Source: Filomicrobium sp. (GTDB lineage: Bacteria > Pseudomonadota > Alphaproteobacteria > Rhizobiales > Hyphomicrobiaceae). Taken from it: DNA of 5,943 nucleotides. A program made the position numbers and the translations under genes. Positions within the stretch are counted from its first letter, which is position 1. Each line of letters begins with the position of its first letter. Below are positions 1-5,943 of the stretch, in pieces. The notes below the pieces were generated by a model. That model was not told the origin of the DNA and did no database searches. It worked only from the letters and a program-made list of their open reading frames with translations. Where the stretch lies: contig JAUWFF010000099.1 of NCBI GenBank assembly GCA_030607105.1, positions 1 through 5,943 of the forward strand, in the 5' to 3' direction.

Positions 1-376
1 GACACTGCGGCCAGAACCGTGCCCGCTCCGCAATTCCACCTGACACGATCGCCGGGATCGCCGCCGCGAACGTGCACAGGAAGAAGAACTTGACGAGTGA
101 GACGCCCTGCGGCCCGAACGTTTCGCCGCCTGCCGCGCCGGTCAATGCCGCGGCACTCACCAGGAACGTGACGCCGTAGGCGACCCAGTAGCCAATAAAG
201 AAATAAGTCACTGTCGAGATCGCGAAATCGACCAGAATTTTGACCAGCGCGTTGACCTGGTTCTTGTGTCTGACCGTCCCGACCTCAAGGAATGCAAACC
301 CGCCGTGCATAGCGAAGACTAGGATCGCCCCCATCAATAGAAAGAAGACGTCCGCGCCGTTCTGCAGCTGATCCAT
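1..376 (-). CDS. amt: Amt-family ammonium transporter, N-terminal part (3' end outside window)
   Basis: Inner-membrane channel that conducts ammonium/ammonia into the cell. Reading from the ATG at 376 gives 125 codons open to the window edge. Visible are a first membrane segment (about residues 10-30) ending in HGGFAFLEVG, the basic loop VRHKNQVNALVK (35-46), a second segment (about 47-72, with FFIGYWVAYG) and a third (about 94-116) ending in the family-typical SGGIAERARF (112-121). Phe103 aligns by eye with the periplasmic gate Phe of E. coli AmtB; the twin histidines lie beyond the window. There is no cleavable signal peptide, and the GFAFLE motif replaces the GLAFFYGG of classical AmtB, suggesting the divergent Amt subfamily rather than the glnK-linked type. 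The start is backed by GGGGAG five bases upstream. The upstream neighbour is an unrelated gene, not glnK. Family call is firm; subfamily and substrate are inferred. Confidence 0.88.
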   Translation of the reverse strand, partial: MDQLQNGADVFFLLMGAILVFAMHGGFAFLEVGTVRHKNQVNALVKILVDFAISTVTYFFIGYWVAYGVTFLVSAAALTGAAGGETFGPQGVSLVKFFFLCTFAAAIPAIVSGGIAERARFWPQC

Positions 377-380
377 GCCG

Positions 381-386
381 CTCCCC
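381..386 (-). promoter_or_regulatory. Shine-Dalgarno site of the Amt gene
   Basis: The minus strand reads GGGGAG at 386-381, separated by four bases (GGC and neighbours, 380-377) from the ATG at 376. This good match to the ribosome-binding consensus fixes the transporter start. An in-frame TTG at 388-386 overlaps the site and is therefore unlikely to be the start. Confidence 0.6.
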
Positions 387-453
387 AATTTCGTGATTGT
401 TATTTGGACACGTGCCGAACAATCGATCGTGTTGCTCGGTGGGAGGGCAAGTG

Positions 454-469
454 ATCAAGAAATGTGCCA
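454..469 (-). promoter_or_regulatory. Possible sigma-54 (-24/-12) promoter of the Amt gene
   Basis: On the minus strand, 469 to 454 reads TGGCAC-A-TTTC-TTGAT, against the sigma-54 consensus TGGCACG-N4-TTGCW. The -24 box is perfect and the spacing is exact, but the -12 box has GA where GC is expected, a position that is normally highly conserved. It would start transcription near 443, giving a leader of about 67 bases before the ATG. Nitrogen-regulated sigma-54 control is usual for Amt genes in Proteobacteria, which raises the plausibility. The functional call is inference. Confidence 0.35.
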
Positions 470-541
470 TCTCCTGAGACACATCTCAAACATCTGATTT
501 GGTTACCGAAATTTTAGTTATCTAAAAACGGGCGAACGATC

Positions 542-571
542 GGGCACGCCCATCAAATAGGCAATGTGCCC
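542..571. repeat. Inverted repeat GGGCAC...GTGCCC between the terminator and the Amt promoter
   Basis: GGGCAC (542-547) and GTGCCC (566-571) are exact inverted copies. An inner GCC (548-550) can pair with GGC (560-562), leaving a three-base bulge and a nine-base loop. It lies about 75-100 bases upstream of the sigma-54-like box, a distance typical of activator sites, but the spacing between half-sites does not fit the NtrC consensus (GCAC-N7-GTGC). It could equally be a second hairpin reinforcing the neighbouring terminator. Confidence 0.35.
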
Positions 572-576
572 ACAAA

Positions 577-608
577 GAATGCCTGGATTGCAAGCAATCC
601 AGGCATTT
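577..608 (-). terminator. Intrinsic-terminator-like hairpin downstream of the 304-residue gene
   Basis: A perfect ten-base stem, GCCTGGATTG (581-590) with CAATCCAGGC (595-604), closes a four-base CAAG loop. The stem extends through AAT/ATT (578-580 with 605-607) and a G-T pair (577/608). It lies about 35 bases beyond the stop codon of the minus-strand gene ending at 642, so it most likely terminates that transcript before the Amt gene. The U-tract on the minus strand is short (ATTCTTTG), so efficiency is uncertain. No plus-strand gene ends here. Confidence 0.6.
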
Positions 609-641
609 GATGGTAGGCGGCCCGGCATCAAGGAACTGCGT

Positions 642-1556
642 CTAACGCACCCGGCGCGGGTTTTTATATAGATCCGATTCCTGCTGCTCCAGCTTGGGTT
701 CCAGCCTCCCTGCGAGCACTTCCTTCCACAGCCGCCACAGATGCCAGCGCGCACTGCGGTTGAAGATGATCATCCCTGAGAACAGCTTCAGCGTCGTCAG
801 CAATTTCTTTTCGGCGTGCTCCGCTTTGACCGCGCACTTCCACTTGCCGGCGATCGAATAGATCTTCCCGTCGATGTATCCGATCTTGTTGTTGTTCTGG
901 TCATACAGCGTGTAGTCGCCGCCGATATTGATGAACGCCCTCTGCAGCCGGAAGTACTCAGGCTTTCCATCCCGCATCAGAAAGAACGAAAAGTGCTCCG
1001 GCATCAGCGGCCACTTGAAGGCCGAACGCTCGAGGTAAATGATGAAGTCATCGTCATCGGTGTTAATTGAATAGGCCGTCACAGGAAGTCCCCGCGCGCC
1101 CATCGTCAACTGCAGGCTGCGCCCGATCATCAAGTCCATGGTCGCACGCCAACCGAGGCTCTTCGTGAACAGCTTGAAGATCAACCGGCGGTTCATGCCG
1201 GTGTTTTCTTTCCACGGCGCCTTGCGGAAGCCTATGAGCCCGGTGCGCTGGCCGTTCTCGATAACCTCCGCATAGATATCCATGTCGGAGGAAAACTGCC
1301 GCGACTTCGCCCGATTGCGCGAGCGCTTGTAGACGCCGAATTCAGTGGAGTTGAGATCCGTCAACCAGACATCGACGACAAATTTGTACCATTCTTCGGT
1401 GGAGGTGGATGCCCGCGCCGTACGCCGCGAGATCGGCTTGTCTCCGTCCTCTTTCTTGTCCTTCCCGCGCGTCCGCTGCAACACTTCGGCCCGCGCCTCA
1501 CGCGCAGCATCACTTGCAGCGGCGTTCGCTTCCGCCAGAGTCGCGCTTGTTGCCAT
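642..1556 (-). CDS. Unrecognised basic protein of 304 residues, possible Tubby/LURP-one-like fold
   Basis: I do not recognise this family with confidence. The first 55 or so residues are rich in Ala, Arg, Lys, Asp and Ser and look disordered; there is no signal peptide or membrane segment. From about residue 55 the protein is a compact, strand-rich, aromatic domain. Around residues 214-231 it has DYTLYDQNNNKIGYIDGK, which resembles the 'D-x-x-G-x-x-(I/V)-G-x-(I/L)-D-G-K' repeats of LURP-one-related/Tubby-C-terminal-like/scramblase folds; that is inference only. The C-terminus is a helical, Trp-rich, strongly basic tail ending in KNPRRVR. A TTG at 1568 would add four residues, but the ATG at 1556 has GGAAG five bases upstream and is preferred. 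It lies 112 bases downstream of yggS on the same strand, with no terminator seen between them, and ends before a hairpin. It is probably cytoplasmic. The gene itself is well supported; its function is unknown. Confidence 0.8.
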   Translation of the reverse strand: MATSATLAEANAAASDAAREARAEVLQRTRGKDKKEDGDKPISRRTARASTSTEEWYKFVVDVWLTDLNSTEFGVYKRSRNRAKSRQFSSDMDIYAEVIENGQRTGLIGFRKAPWKENTGMNRRLIFKLFTKSLGWRATMDLMIGRSLQLTMGARGLPVTAYSINTDDDDFIIYLERSAFKWPLMPEHFSFFLMRDGKPEYFRLQRAFINIGGDYTLYDQNNNKIGYIDGKIYSIAGKWKCAVKAEHAEKKLLTTLKLFSGMIIFNRSARWHLWRLWKEVLAGRLEPKLEQQESDLYKNPRRVR

Positions 1557-1668
1557 GCTTGCTTCCAATCATCGTCTCGGACGCCCGCACAAACGCGAAT
1601 CACTTTTGAAACGTTAACATTTTGCCAACAGCATACGAACAGCCGCTGATATGAAACAGTATTCCCAT

Positions 1669-2337
1669 CTAACCCCGCGCCCCGAAAATCGCTGAACCAA
1701 CACGCACATGCGTCGCGCCCATCTCGACGGCCGTATCGAAATCCCCGGACATGCCCATGCTCAAGCCCTTGAGCCCGAGTTCCTGGGCAAGCTTGGCGAG
1801 AAAAGCAAAGTGTATCGCCGGCTCTTCGTCCACAGGCGGAATGCACATCAGCCCGGCAATCGCCAAACCCAGCTCATCCCGGCACAACGCCAGGAGCGCA
1901 CCTGTTTCGGCGGCCAGGACCCCCGCCTTCTGCGCTTCTTCCCCCGTATTCACCTGAATGAACAGCTGCGGCCGGCGCCCCTGCTTGTCCATCTCGGCGG
2001 CCAGCGCCTTCGCAATTTTCGGCCGGTCAATCGTGTGGATAACATCAAACAGTGCCACCGCTTCGCGAGCCTTGTTGGACTGGAGCGGCCCGATAAGGTG
2101 CAGCGTCAAATCCGGAAACTCGGTTTTTAGCACCGGCCACTTGCCTTGCGCCTCCTGCACCCGGTTCTCACCGAAATGCCGATGCCCGACCGCCAGCACC
2201 GGCCGGATGTCATCGGGCAAAAACATCTTGGAAACGGCGATAAGGGTGACCTCTTCAGGGTCCCTCCCAACGCCCTTCGCGGCGACCGCAACACGCTTTT
2301 CCGTCTCGCCCAATCGGGTCGCCGCATCGTCGCTCAA
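1669..2337 (-). CDS. yggS: PLP-binding homeostasis protein, YggS/PLPBP family
   Basis: Cytoplasmic single-domain TIM-barrel protein that binds pyridoxal 5'-phosphate and helps keep vitamin B6 and amino-acid/keto-acid pools balanced; no enzymatic activity is established for the family. The 222 residues are close to the usual 220-235. Landmarks in order are IAVSK with Lys37, which aligns with the PLP-bearing Lys36 of E. coli YggS; FGENRVQEAQGK (about 55-66); HLIGPLQSNKAREA (about 80-93); FIQVNTGEEAQKAGV (about 125-139); GLMCIPP; and the phosphate-binding C-terminal part LSMGMSGDF...GATHVRVGSAIFG. All are intact. The only start that fits is TTG at 2337, with AGGAGG eight bases upstream; no in-frame ATG lies nearby. 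It is divergent from the small coiled-coil gene and may be co-transcribed with the 304-residue gene downstream. The family call is very secure. Confidence 0.96.
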   Translation of the reverse strand: MSDDAATRLGETEKRVAVAAKGVGRDPEEVTLIAVSKMFLPDDIRPVLAVGHRHFGENRVQEAQGKWPVLKTEFPDLTLHLIGPLQSNKAREAVALFDVIHTIDRPKIAKALAAEMDKQGRRPQLFIQVNTGEEAQKAGVLAAETGALLALCRDELGLAIAGLMCIPPVDEEPAIHFAFLAKLAQELGLKGLSMGMSGDFDTAVEMGATHVRVGSAIFGARG

Positions 2338-2345
2338 TTTGTTCC

Positions 2346-2351
2346 CCTCCT
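2346..2351 (-). promoter_or_regulatory. Consensus Shine-Dalgarno site deciding the TTG start of yggS
   Basis: The minus strand reads AGGAGG at 2351-2346, followed by eight bases and then TTG at 2337-2335. This full match to the anti-Shine-Dalgarno consensus supports initiation at a weak TTG codon, as no in-frame ATG or GTG lies near enough to use it. Confidence 0.65.
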
Positions 2352-2361
2352 AATCTTGCGC

Positions 2362-2390
2362 ATTGGAACAATTCGTACACAAAATAACAT
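2362..2390 (+). promoter_or_regulatory. Weak sigma-70-like promoter candidate for the coiled-coil gene
   Basis: TTGGAA followed about 16 bases later by TAACAT (four of six matches to TATAAT) lies within the AT-richer part of the divergent intergenic region (about 2352-2400). It could drive the plus-strand gene starting at 2457, leaving a leader of roughly 60 bases. The match is modest and coordinates are approximate; this is a weak inference. Confidence 0.25.
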
Positions 2391-2456
2391 CTTCGGCTAT
2401 GGCCCGCGCCTCTCTAGCCGGTTGGTATATATCGAGTGACACGGGGGAAGAACACC

Positions 2457-2738
2457 GTGAGCGACTTTCTTGAATACCGCGTTTCGGAGCCGGAGAGACG
2501 CATTGCGGGCCTCGTACGCGAGATCAGAGTTATGCGCGGCAACATCACCCGCCAACTGGCCGAACAGGACAATCGGCTTGATACAATGGAACTCCACATC
2601 GAGGGCTTTAGCGCGCGCTTCGAAGGCATCGGCGCACGTCTTGAAGGCATAGAACGGCGGCTCGGCGCCCTGGACCGGCTTCAGGACGATATCACTGGCA
2701 TGAACCAAGCGCTTCAGCAGCTCGTCGATCGCGGCTGA
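2457..2738 (+). CDS. Small coiled-coil heptad-repeat protein of 93 residues, function unknown
   Basis: A small, charged, soluble protein, predicted cytoplasmic (no signal peptide or membrane segment). Almost the whole chain is helix-forming with heptad spacing of hydrophobics. Residues 49-69 are three consecutive heptads of one pattern, EGFSARF, EGIGARL and EGIERRL, followed by GALDRLQ and DDITGMN, so it should form a coiled coil, probably a homo-oligomer. The GTG at 2457 is preferred because GGGGGAAG (2443-2450) sits six bases upstream; the in-frame GTG at 2436 would place this site inside the gene and has no site of its own. It is divergent from yggS and lies 131 bases before leuS with no obvious terminator between, so it could feed transcription into leuS. 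Resemblance to other coiled-coil proteins would be generic. Coding is likely from the regular heptads; the role is unknown. Confidence 0.72.
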   Translation: MSDFLEYRVSEPERRIAGLVREIRVMRGNITRQLAEQDNRLDTMELHIEGFSARFEGIGARLEGIERRLGALDRLQDDITGMNQALQQLVDRG

Positions 2739-2768
2739 CGAGACCGCTGGCCGCAACCAACGCCTTGC

Positions 2769-2797
2769 TTGACCCCCCGCGGGCTTTCAGGTCATCT
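2769..2797 (+). promoter_or_regulatory. Possible leuS promoter with overlapping inverted repeat
   Basis: CTTGACC (TTGACC at 2769-2774) matches the CTTGAC -35 element typical of alphaproteobacterial housekeeping promoters. A 17-base spacer leads to TCATCT (2792-2797), a poor -10 box with only its end positions matching. TGACC (2770-2774) and GGTCA (2790-2794) form an inverted repeat inside the promoter, which might be an operator or chance. A second CTTGAC copy at 2823-2828 has no fitting -10 box. Assignment is tentative. Confidence 0.25.
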
Positions 2798-2869
2798 CCC
2801 GTCCAAAATGGCCCATTACTCGCTTGACGAGAGCTGAACCGCGCATCAACCGGGGACCCGCCGAAGAAC

Positions 2870-5497
2870 ATGGCAGCTGAACGCTACAACGCACCTGAAC
2901 GTGAAAAGCACTGGCAACAAGCCTGGCAGGATGCCGACATCTTCACCGCCAAGGCCGACCCTTCGCGTCCCAAGTGCTACATCCTGGAGATGTTCCCGTA
3001 TCCTTCCGGGCGCATCCACGTCGGCCATTCGCGCAACTACACAATGGGTGACGTGCTCGCTCGTTATAAACGCGCCAAGGGCTTTAACGTCCTGCATCCC
3101 ATGGGCTGGGATGCCTTCGGTATGCCGGCCGAAAACGCCGCCATGGAGCGCAAAATCCATCCCGGGCAATGGACCCGCGACAACATCGCGGCCATGCGCG
3201 AGCAGCTCAAGTCGATGGGCTTTGCAATCGACTGGTCGAGAGAATTCGCCACCTGTGATGTCGACTATTACCGGCAGCAGCAGCAGTTGTTCCTCGATCT
3301 GCTCAGCAACGATCTGGTTTATCGCAAGTCGTCCAAGGTCAATTGGGACCCCGTTGACAACACCGTTCTCGCCAACGAACAGGTCATTGATGGTCGCGGC
3401 TGGCGCTCCGGCGCGCTTGTCGAGCAACGTGAACTAACTCAGTGGTTCTACCGCATCACGCACTACGCAGAGGAGCTGCTTGAAGCCCTCGACACCCTTG
3501 ATCAGTGGCCGGAGAAGGTCCGCCTGATGCAGGTTAACTGGATCGGCCGTTCGGAAGGCGCCACTATCCGCTGGGCGCTGGATGAAGACTCCGCCCCAAA
3601 GGGCATCAAAGAGGTCGAGGTCTTTACGACCCGTCCCGATACCTTGTTTGGGGCCTCATTTCTTGCGATTGCACCCGACCATCCGATCGCTAAAGCAGCG
3701 GCCGAACAAAACCCGGAGCTAGCGGAGTTCTGCGACGAATGCCGCCGCCTCGGCACGTCCGTCGCCGATCTCGAGAGCGCCGAAAAGCAGGGCTTCGATA
3801 CCGGCATCCGCGTGCGCCACCCGTTCGATCCTGATTGGCTCCTACCCATCTGGGTCGCGAACTTCGTGCTGATGGACTACGGCACGGGCGCCATTTTCGG
3901 CTGTCCCTCCGGCGACCAGCGCGACCTCGATTTCGCCCGCGCCTACGACCTCCCCGTCACCGCCGTTATTTTGCCGACGGGCGAAAATGCAGCCTCGTTC
4001 GAGATCGCCGACACGGCCGTCGACGGCGAAGGCACCATGATCAATTCGCGTTTCCTCGACGGCCTCGATACGGAAACCGCTTTTGAACAGGCCGTGGCGC
4101 GCCTCGAGAAGGAGAAGGTCTTCGGCAAACCGGCGGCAACGCGCAAGATCAACTATAGGCTGCGCGACTGGGGCATTTCGCGGCAACGCTATTGGGGCTG
4201 CCCAATCCCCATTATCCATTGCGAGGGTTGCGGCGTTGTCCCGGTACCAAGCGAGCAACTGCCTGTCGAGTTGCCCGAAGATGCAACCTTTGATCAGCCG
4301 GGTAACCCGCTCGAGCGGCACCCGACGTGGAGCAAGGTCGACTGCCCGAAATGCGGCAAGCCGGCCCGCCGCGAAACCGACACCATGGACACCTTCGTCG
4401 ACTCGTCCTGGTATTTCGTTCGCTTTACCGCACCCCACTGCGAAACACCGGTGGACGGCAAAGCCGCGGCCTACTGGCTGCCGGTCGATCAGTACATAGG
4501 CGGCGTCGAACACGCGATTTTGCACCTTTTATATTCGCGCTTCTTCTTCCGCGCCATGACGGACGCCGGCCATGCGCCCGCTGGTGGCGCAAACCTGCGC
4601 GAACCCTTCGCCGCCCTCTTTACCCAGGGGATGGTGACCCACGAAACCTACAAGTCGAAGGACGGTTCCTGGCTGCCACCAGAAGCCGTCGCTATTGAAG
4701 GCGAGGGCCAGGCAAGAACCGCCCGCAACGCATCGACCGGAGAGCCGGTCAGCATCGGGCCGATCGAGAAGATGTCGAAATCGAAGAAGAACGTCATCGA
4801 CCTCGATGCATTCATCGACAACTACGGCGCCGACACCGCCCGCTGGTTCGTACTCTCTGACAGTCCTCCCGAACGCGATGTGATTTACACGGACGTCGGC
4901 GTCGAGGGCGCCCGTCGTTACGTCCAGCGCATCTGGCGGCTGATCAACGAAATGGCCGAAAAGGCGGCACCACCGGATGCGCCAAAACCTGTTGAATTTG
5001 GCCGCGAGGCGACGGAACTTCGGCGGGCTGTCCACAAGACGCTCCACAACGTTGGCCGGAACATCGAAGGACTTCGCTTCAACGTCGCCGTCGCCGCGCT
5101 TTACGAGCTCACCAACATCCTGGGTTCAGCTGTCCAAAAGTCCGCAAAAGGGCATGATTGGGCCCTCCGCGAGGCGGCGGAATACACCGTTCAGATGATT
5201 TCGCCGATGATGCCGCACCTTGCCGAAGAGTGCTGGTCGCGGCTCGGTTACAACACCCTCGTCACCAATCAACCTTGGCCCGCTGCCGAACAGGCGTTGC
5301 TCGTTGACGATGAGATCACCATTGCCGTACAGGTCAACGGTAAGCGTCGTGACGAGCTCAAAATCGGCCGTAATGCTTCGAAGGAGGATATCGAAGCGGC
5401 GGCCATGACTTTGGATTCGGTGACACGCGCATTGGAGGGACGACAGCCAAAAAAGGTCATAGTTGTGCCGCAGAGGATTGTGAATGTCGTCGTTTGA
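2870..5497 (+). CDS. leuS: Leucyl-tRNA synthetase (class I), complete
   Basis: Cytoplasmic enzyme that charges tRNA-Leu with leucine using ATP. At 875 residues it is full length for bacterial LeuRS. The catalytic domain opens with EMFPYPSG and the HIGH-type motif HVGH (50-53). The CP1 editing insertion has the Thr-rich loop TTRPDT (253-258, Thr258 equivalent to E. coli Thr252) and [15 protein letters not shown], whose Asp349 and Asp352 match E. coli Asp342 and Asp345, so post-transfer editing looks functional. A zinc-ribbon insertion has Cys451/Cys454 and Cys492/Cys495, a feature E. coli LeuRS lacks. Then come [22 protein letters not shown] (about 544-559), the KMSKS loop EKMSKSK (634-638), the helical anticodon-binding domain, and a C-terminal domain with [11 protein letters not shown]. 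The ATG at 2870 fits the usual N-terminus ([13 protein letters not shown]) although its Shine-Dalgarno site (GAAG) is weak. Its 3' end overlaps lptE. Confidence 0.98.
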   Translation: MAAERYNAPEREKHWQQAWQDADIFTAKADPSRPKCYILEMFPYPSGRIHVGHSRNYTMGDVLARYKRAKGFNVLHPMGWDAFGMPAENAAMERKIHPGQWTRDNIAAMREQLKSMGFAIDWSREFATCDVDYYRQQQQLFLDLLSNDLVYRKSSKVNWDPVDNTVLANEQVIDGRGWRSGALVEQRELTQWFYRITHYAEELLEALDTLDQWPEKVRLMQVNWIGRSEGATIRWALDEDSAPKGIKEVEVFTTRPDTLFGASFLAIAPDHPIAKAAAEQNPELAEFCDECRRLGTSVADLESAEKQGFDTGIRVRHPFDPDWLLPIWVANFVLMDYGTGAIFGCPSGDQRDLDFARAYDLPVTAVILPTGENAASFEIADTAVDGEGTMINSRFLDGLDTETAFEQAVARLEKEKVFGKPAATRKINYRLRDWGISRQRYWGCPIPIIHCEGCGVVPVPSEQLPVELPEDATFDQPGNPLERHPTWSKVDCPKCGKPARRETDTMDTFVDSSWYFVRFTAPHCETPVDGKAAAYWLPVDQYIGGVEHAILHLLYSRFFFRAMTDAGHAPAGGANLREPFAALFTQGMVTHETYKSKDGSWLPPEAVAIEGEGQARTARNASTGEPVSIGPIEKMSKSKKNVIDLDAFIDNYGADTARWFVLSDSPPERDVIYTDVGVEGARRYVQRIWRLINEMAEKAAPPDAPKPVEFGREATELRRAVHKTLHNVGRNIEGLRFNVAVAALYELTNILGSAVQKSAKGHDWALREAAEYTVQMISPMMPHLAEECWSRLGYNTLVTNQPWPAAEQALLVDDEITIAVQVNGKRRDELKIGRNASKEDIEAAAMTLDSVTRALEGRQPKKVIVVPQRIVNVVV
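5472..5476 (+). promoter_or_regulatory. Shine-Dalgarno site of lptE inside leuS
   Basis: AGAGG at 5472-5476 lies within the last leuS codons, seven bases before the ATG at 5484. It supports the overlapping start and suggests that ribosomes finishing leuS help initiate lptE. Confidence 0.5.
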
Positions 5498-5943
5498 CCC
5501 GCACCGGGACACAGCCACAGTTGGACGGCTTCCAAGAAGCCGTTGCACGATGCCTGTTGGCGCGCTCACAGTTCTCGCTTTGCTCCTTATGGTTGCGCCT
5601 ATACTCGGCGCATGCGGCTTTCGCCCGTTGCACGCTGATCTTGATGGCACGGGAGGGACATCCGAAAAACTCGCCGCAATTCAAATCGCACCGATCCCCG
5701 GTCGTGTTGGCCAACAACTGCGCAACGAGCTGATCTTCAAGGCCACCGGCGGGGACCTGGCGCCGCCGCCCGAATACCGGCTTAACATCGCCATCCGCGA
5801 AACAGTAACGAGCACACTTGTTGAAAGGACTGGCGACGCACAGCGGCAGGTCTATAACCTCGATGCAAAATTCACGTTGACCCGTTTGTCGGATAAGACT
5901 GTGGTGTTGAAGGGCTCGAGCTTTGCACGCGCCGGTTTTGAGC
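5484..5943 (+). CDS. lptE: LptE-type LPS-assembly lipoprotein, 5' part (3' end outside window)
   Basis: Outer-membrane lipoprotein that plugs and assembles the LptD barrel, through which lipopolysaccharide reaches the cell surface. The visible 153 codons begin with a basic N-terminal stretch (RLPRSR, 15-20), a hydrophobic core (about 24-41) and the lipobox LGAC with lipidated Cys44. CGFRPLH (44-50) follows, the hallmark of alphaproteobacterial LptE (usually CGFRPLY). After it come an [18 protein letters not shown] stretch and strand-rich sequence ([26 protein letters not shown]) as in the LptE fold. The ATG at 5484 overlaps the leuS stop by 14 bases and has AGAGG upstream. An internal ATG at 5550 would also leave the lipobox, but it would lose the basic n-region. 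leuS-lptE is a known alphaproteobacterial gene order, usually followed by holA, which would lie past the right edge. Family call rests on lipobox, signature and context. Confidence 0.9.
   Translation, partial: MSSFDPHRDTATVGRLPRSRCTMPVGALTVLALLLMVAPILGACGFRPLHADLDGTGGTSEKLAAIQIAPIPGRVGQQLRNELIFKATGGDLAPPPEYRLNIAIRETVTSTLVERTGDAQRQVYNLDAKFTLTRLSDKTVVLKGSSFARAGFE

Noticed and set aside
475..488. Five-base hairpin TGAGA-CACA-TCTCA upstream of amt
   Set aside because: The stem is too short and AT-rich to be a terminator, and no known operator matches it.
1557..1568. TTG at 1568 as the start of the 304-residue gene
   Set aside because: The ATG four codons later has GGAAG at good spacing, while the TTG has no convincing ribosome-binding site.
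1610..1621. Near-palindrome AACGTTAACATT upstream of the 304-residue gene as an operator or CtrA site
   Set aside because: It lacks the TTAA-N7-TTAA spacing of CtrA sites, and a single 12-base near-palindrome is likely by chance.
1361..1846. 161-codon minus-strand open frame bridging the 304-residue gene and yggS
   Set aside because: It is out of frame with both supported genes, and its product is a low-complexity Arg/Cys-rich shadow.
2397..2756. 119-codon open frame on the minus strand opposite the small coiled-coil gene
   Set aside because: It is the antisense of the heptad-repeat gene, which has the better ribosome-binding site and a regular coiled-coil pattern; the antisense product shows no recognisable motif.
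2808..2837. Nine-codon ATG mini-frame (MAHYSLDES) upstream of leuS as a leader peptide
   Set aside because: It has one leucine codon, no Shine-Dalgarno site and no alternative attenuator hairpins, so a leucine attenuator is not supported.
2846..3427. 193-codon minus-strand open frame inside leuS, and similar ones at 3842-4525, 4529-5047 and 5126-5650
   Set aside because: Long antisense frames are expected in GC-rich coding DNA; LeuRS motifs run unbroken through the sense strand.

Overview
The window is GC-rich chromosomal DNA that looks alphaproteobacterial. The main evidence is the leucyl-tRNA synthetase gene (leuS) followed by an overlapping LptE-type lipoprotein gene, an arrangement common in Alphaproteobacteria (usually continuing into holA). 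The synthetase also has a CP1 editing motif of the GCPSGDQRD type and two CxxC zinc pairs. Order or species cannot be named from the sequence alone; a Hyphomicrobiales/Rhodospirillales-like host is a guess.

Layout. Minus-strand left part: the N-terminal 125 codons of an Amt-family ammonium transporter run off the left edge (376 to 1). Its upstream region (377-577) holds a Shine-Dalgarno site, a sigma-54-like -24/-12 element and an inverted repeat. Next comes a strong hairpin (577-608) lying just past the stop of an unrecognised basic protein of 304 residues (642-1556, minus). Upstream of that, on the same strand, is the PLP-binding homeostasis protein of the YggS/PLPBP family (1669-2337, minus), which starts with TTG behind a consensus Shine-Dalgarno site. 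Plus-strand right part: a small coiled-coil protein (2457-2738) is read divergently from yggS, then complete leuS (2870-5497), then lptE, which begins inside the last codons of leuS and runs off the right edge (5484-5943).

How the genes work together. leuS and lptE are translationally overlapping and surely co-transcribed; their products act in translation and in lipopolysaccharide export to the outer membrane, so the link is genomic rather than mechanistic. yggS and the 304-residue gene may share a transcript ending at the hairpin. The Amt gene appears to be a separate, probably nitrogen-regulated unit, and it is not preceded by glnK.

The window is mostly conserved housekeeping DNA. I found no mobile element, CRISPR array, tRNA, rRNA or defence-like cassette, and no convincing new multi-gene system. 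The least explained items are the 304-residue protein and the 93-residue heptad-repeat protein.
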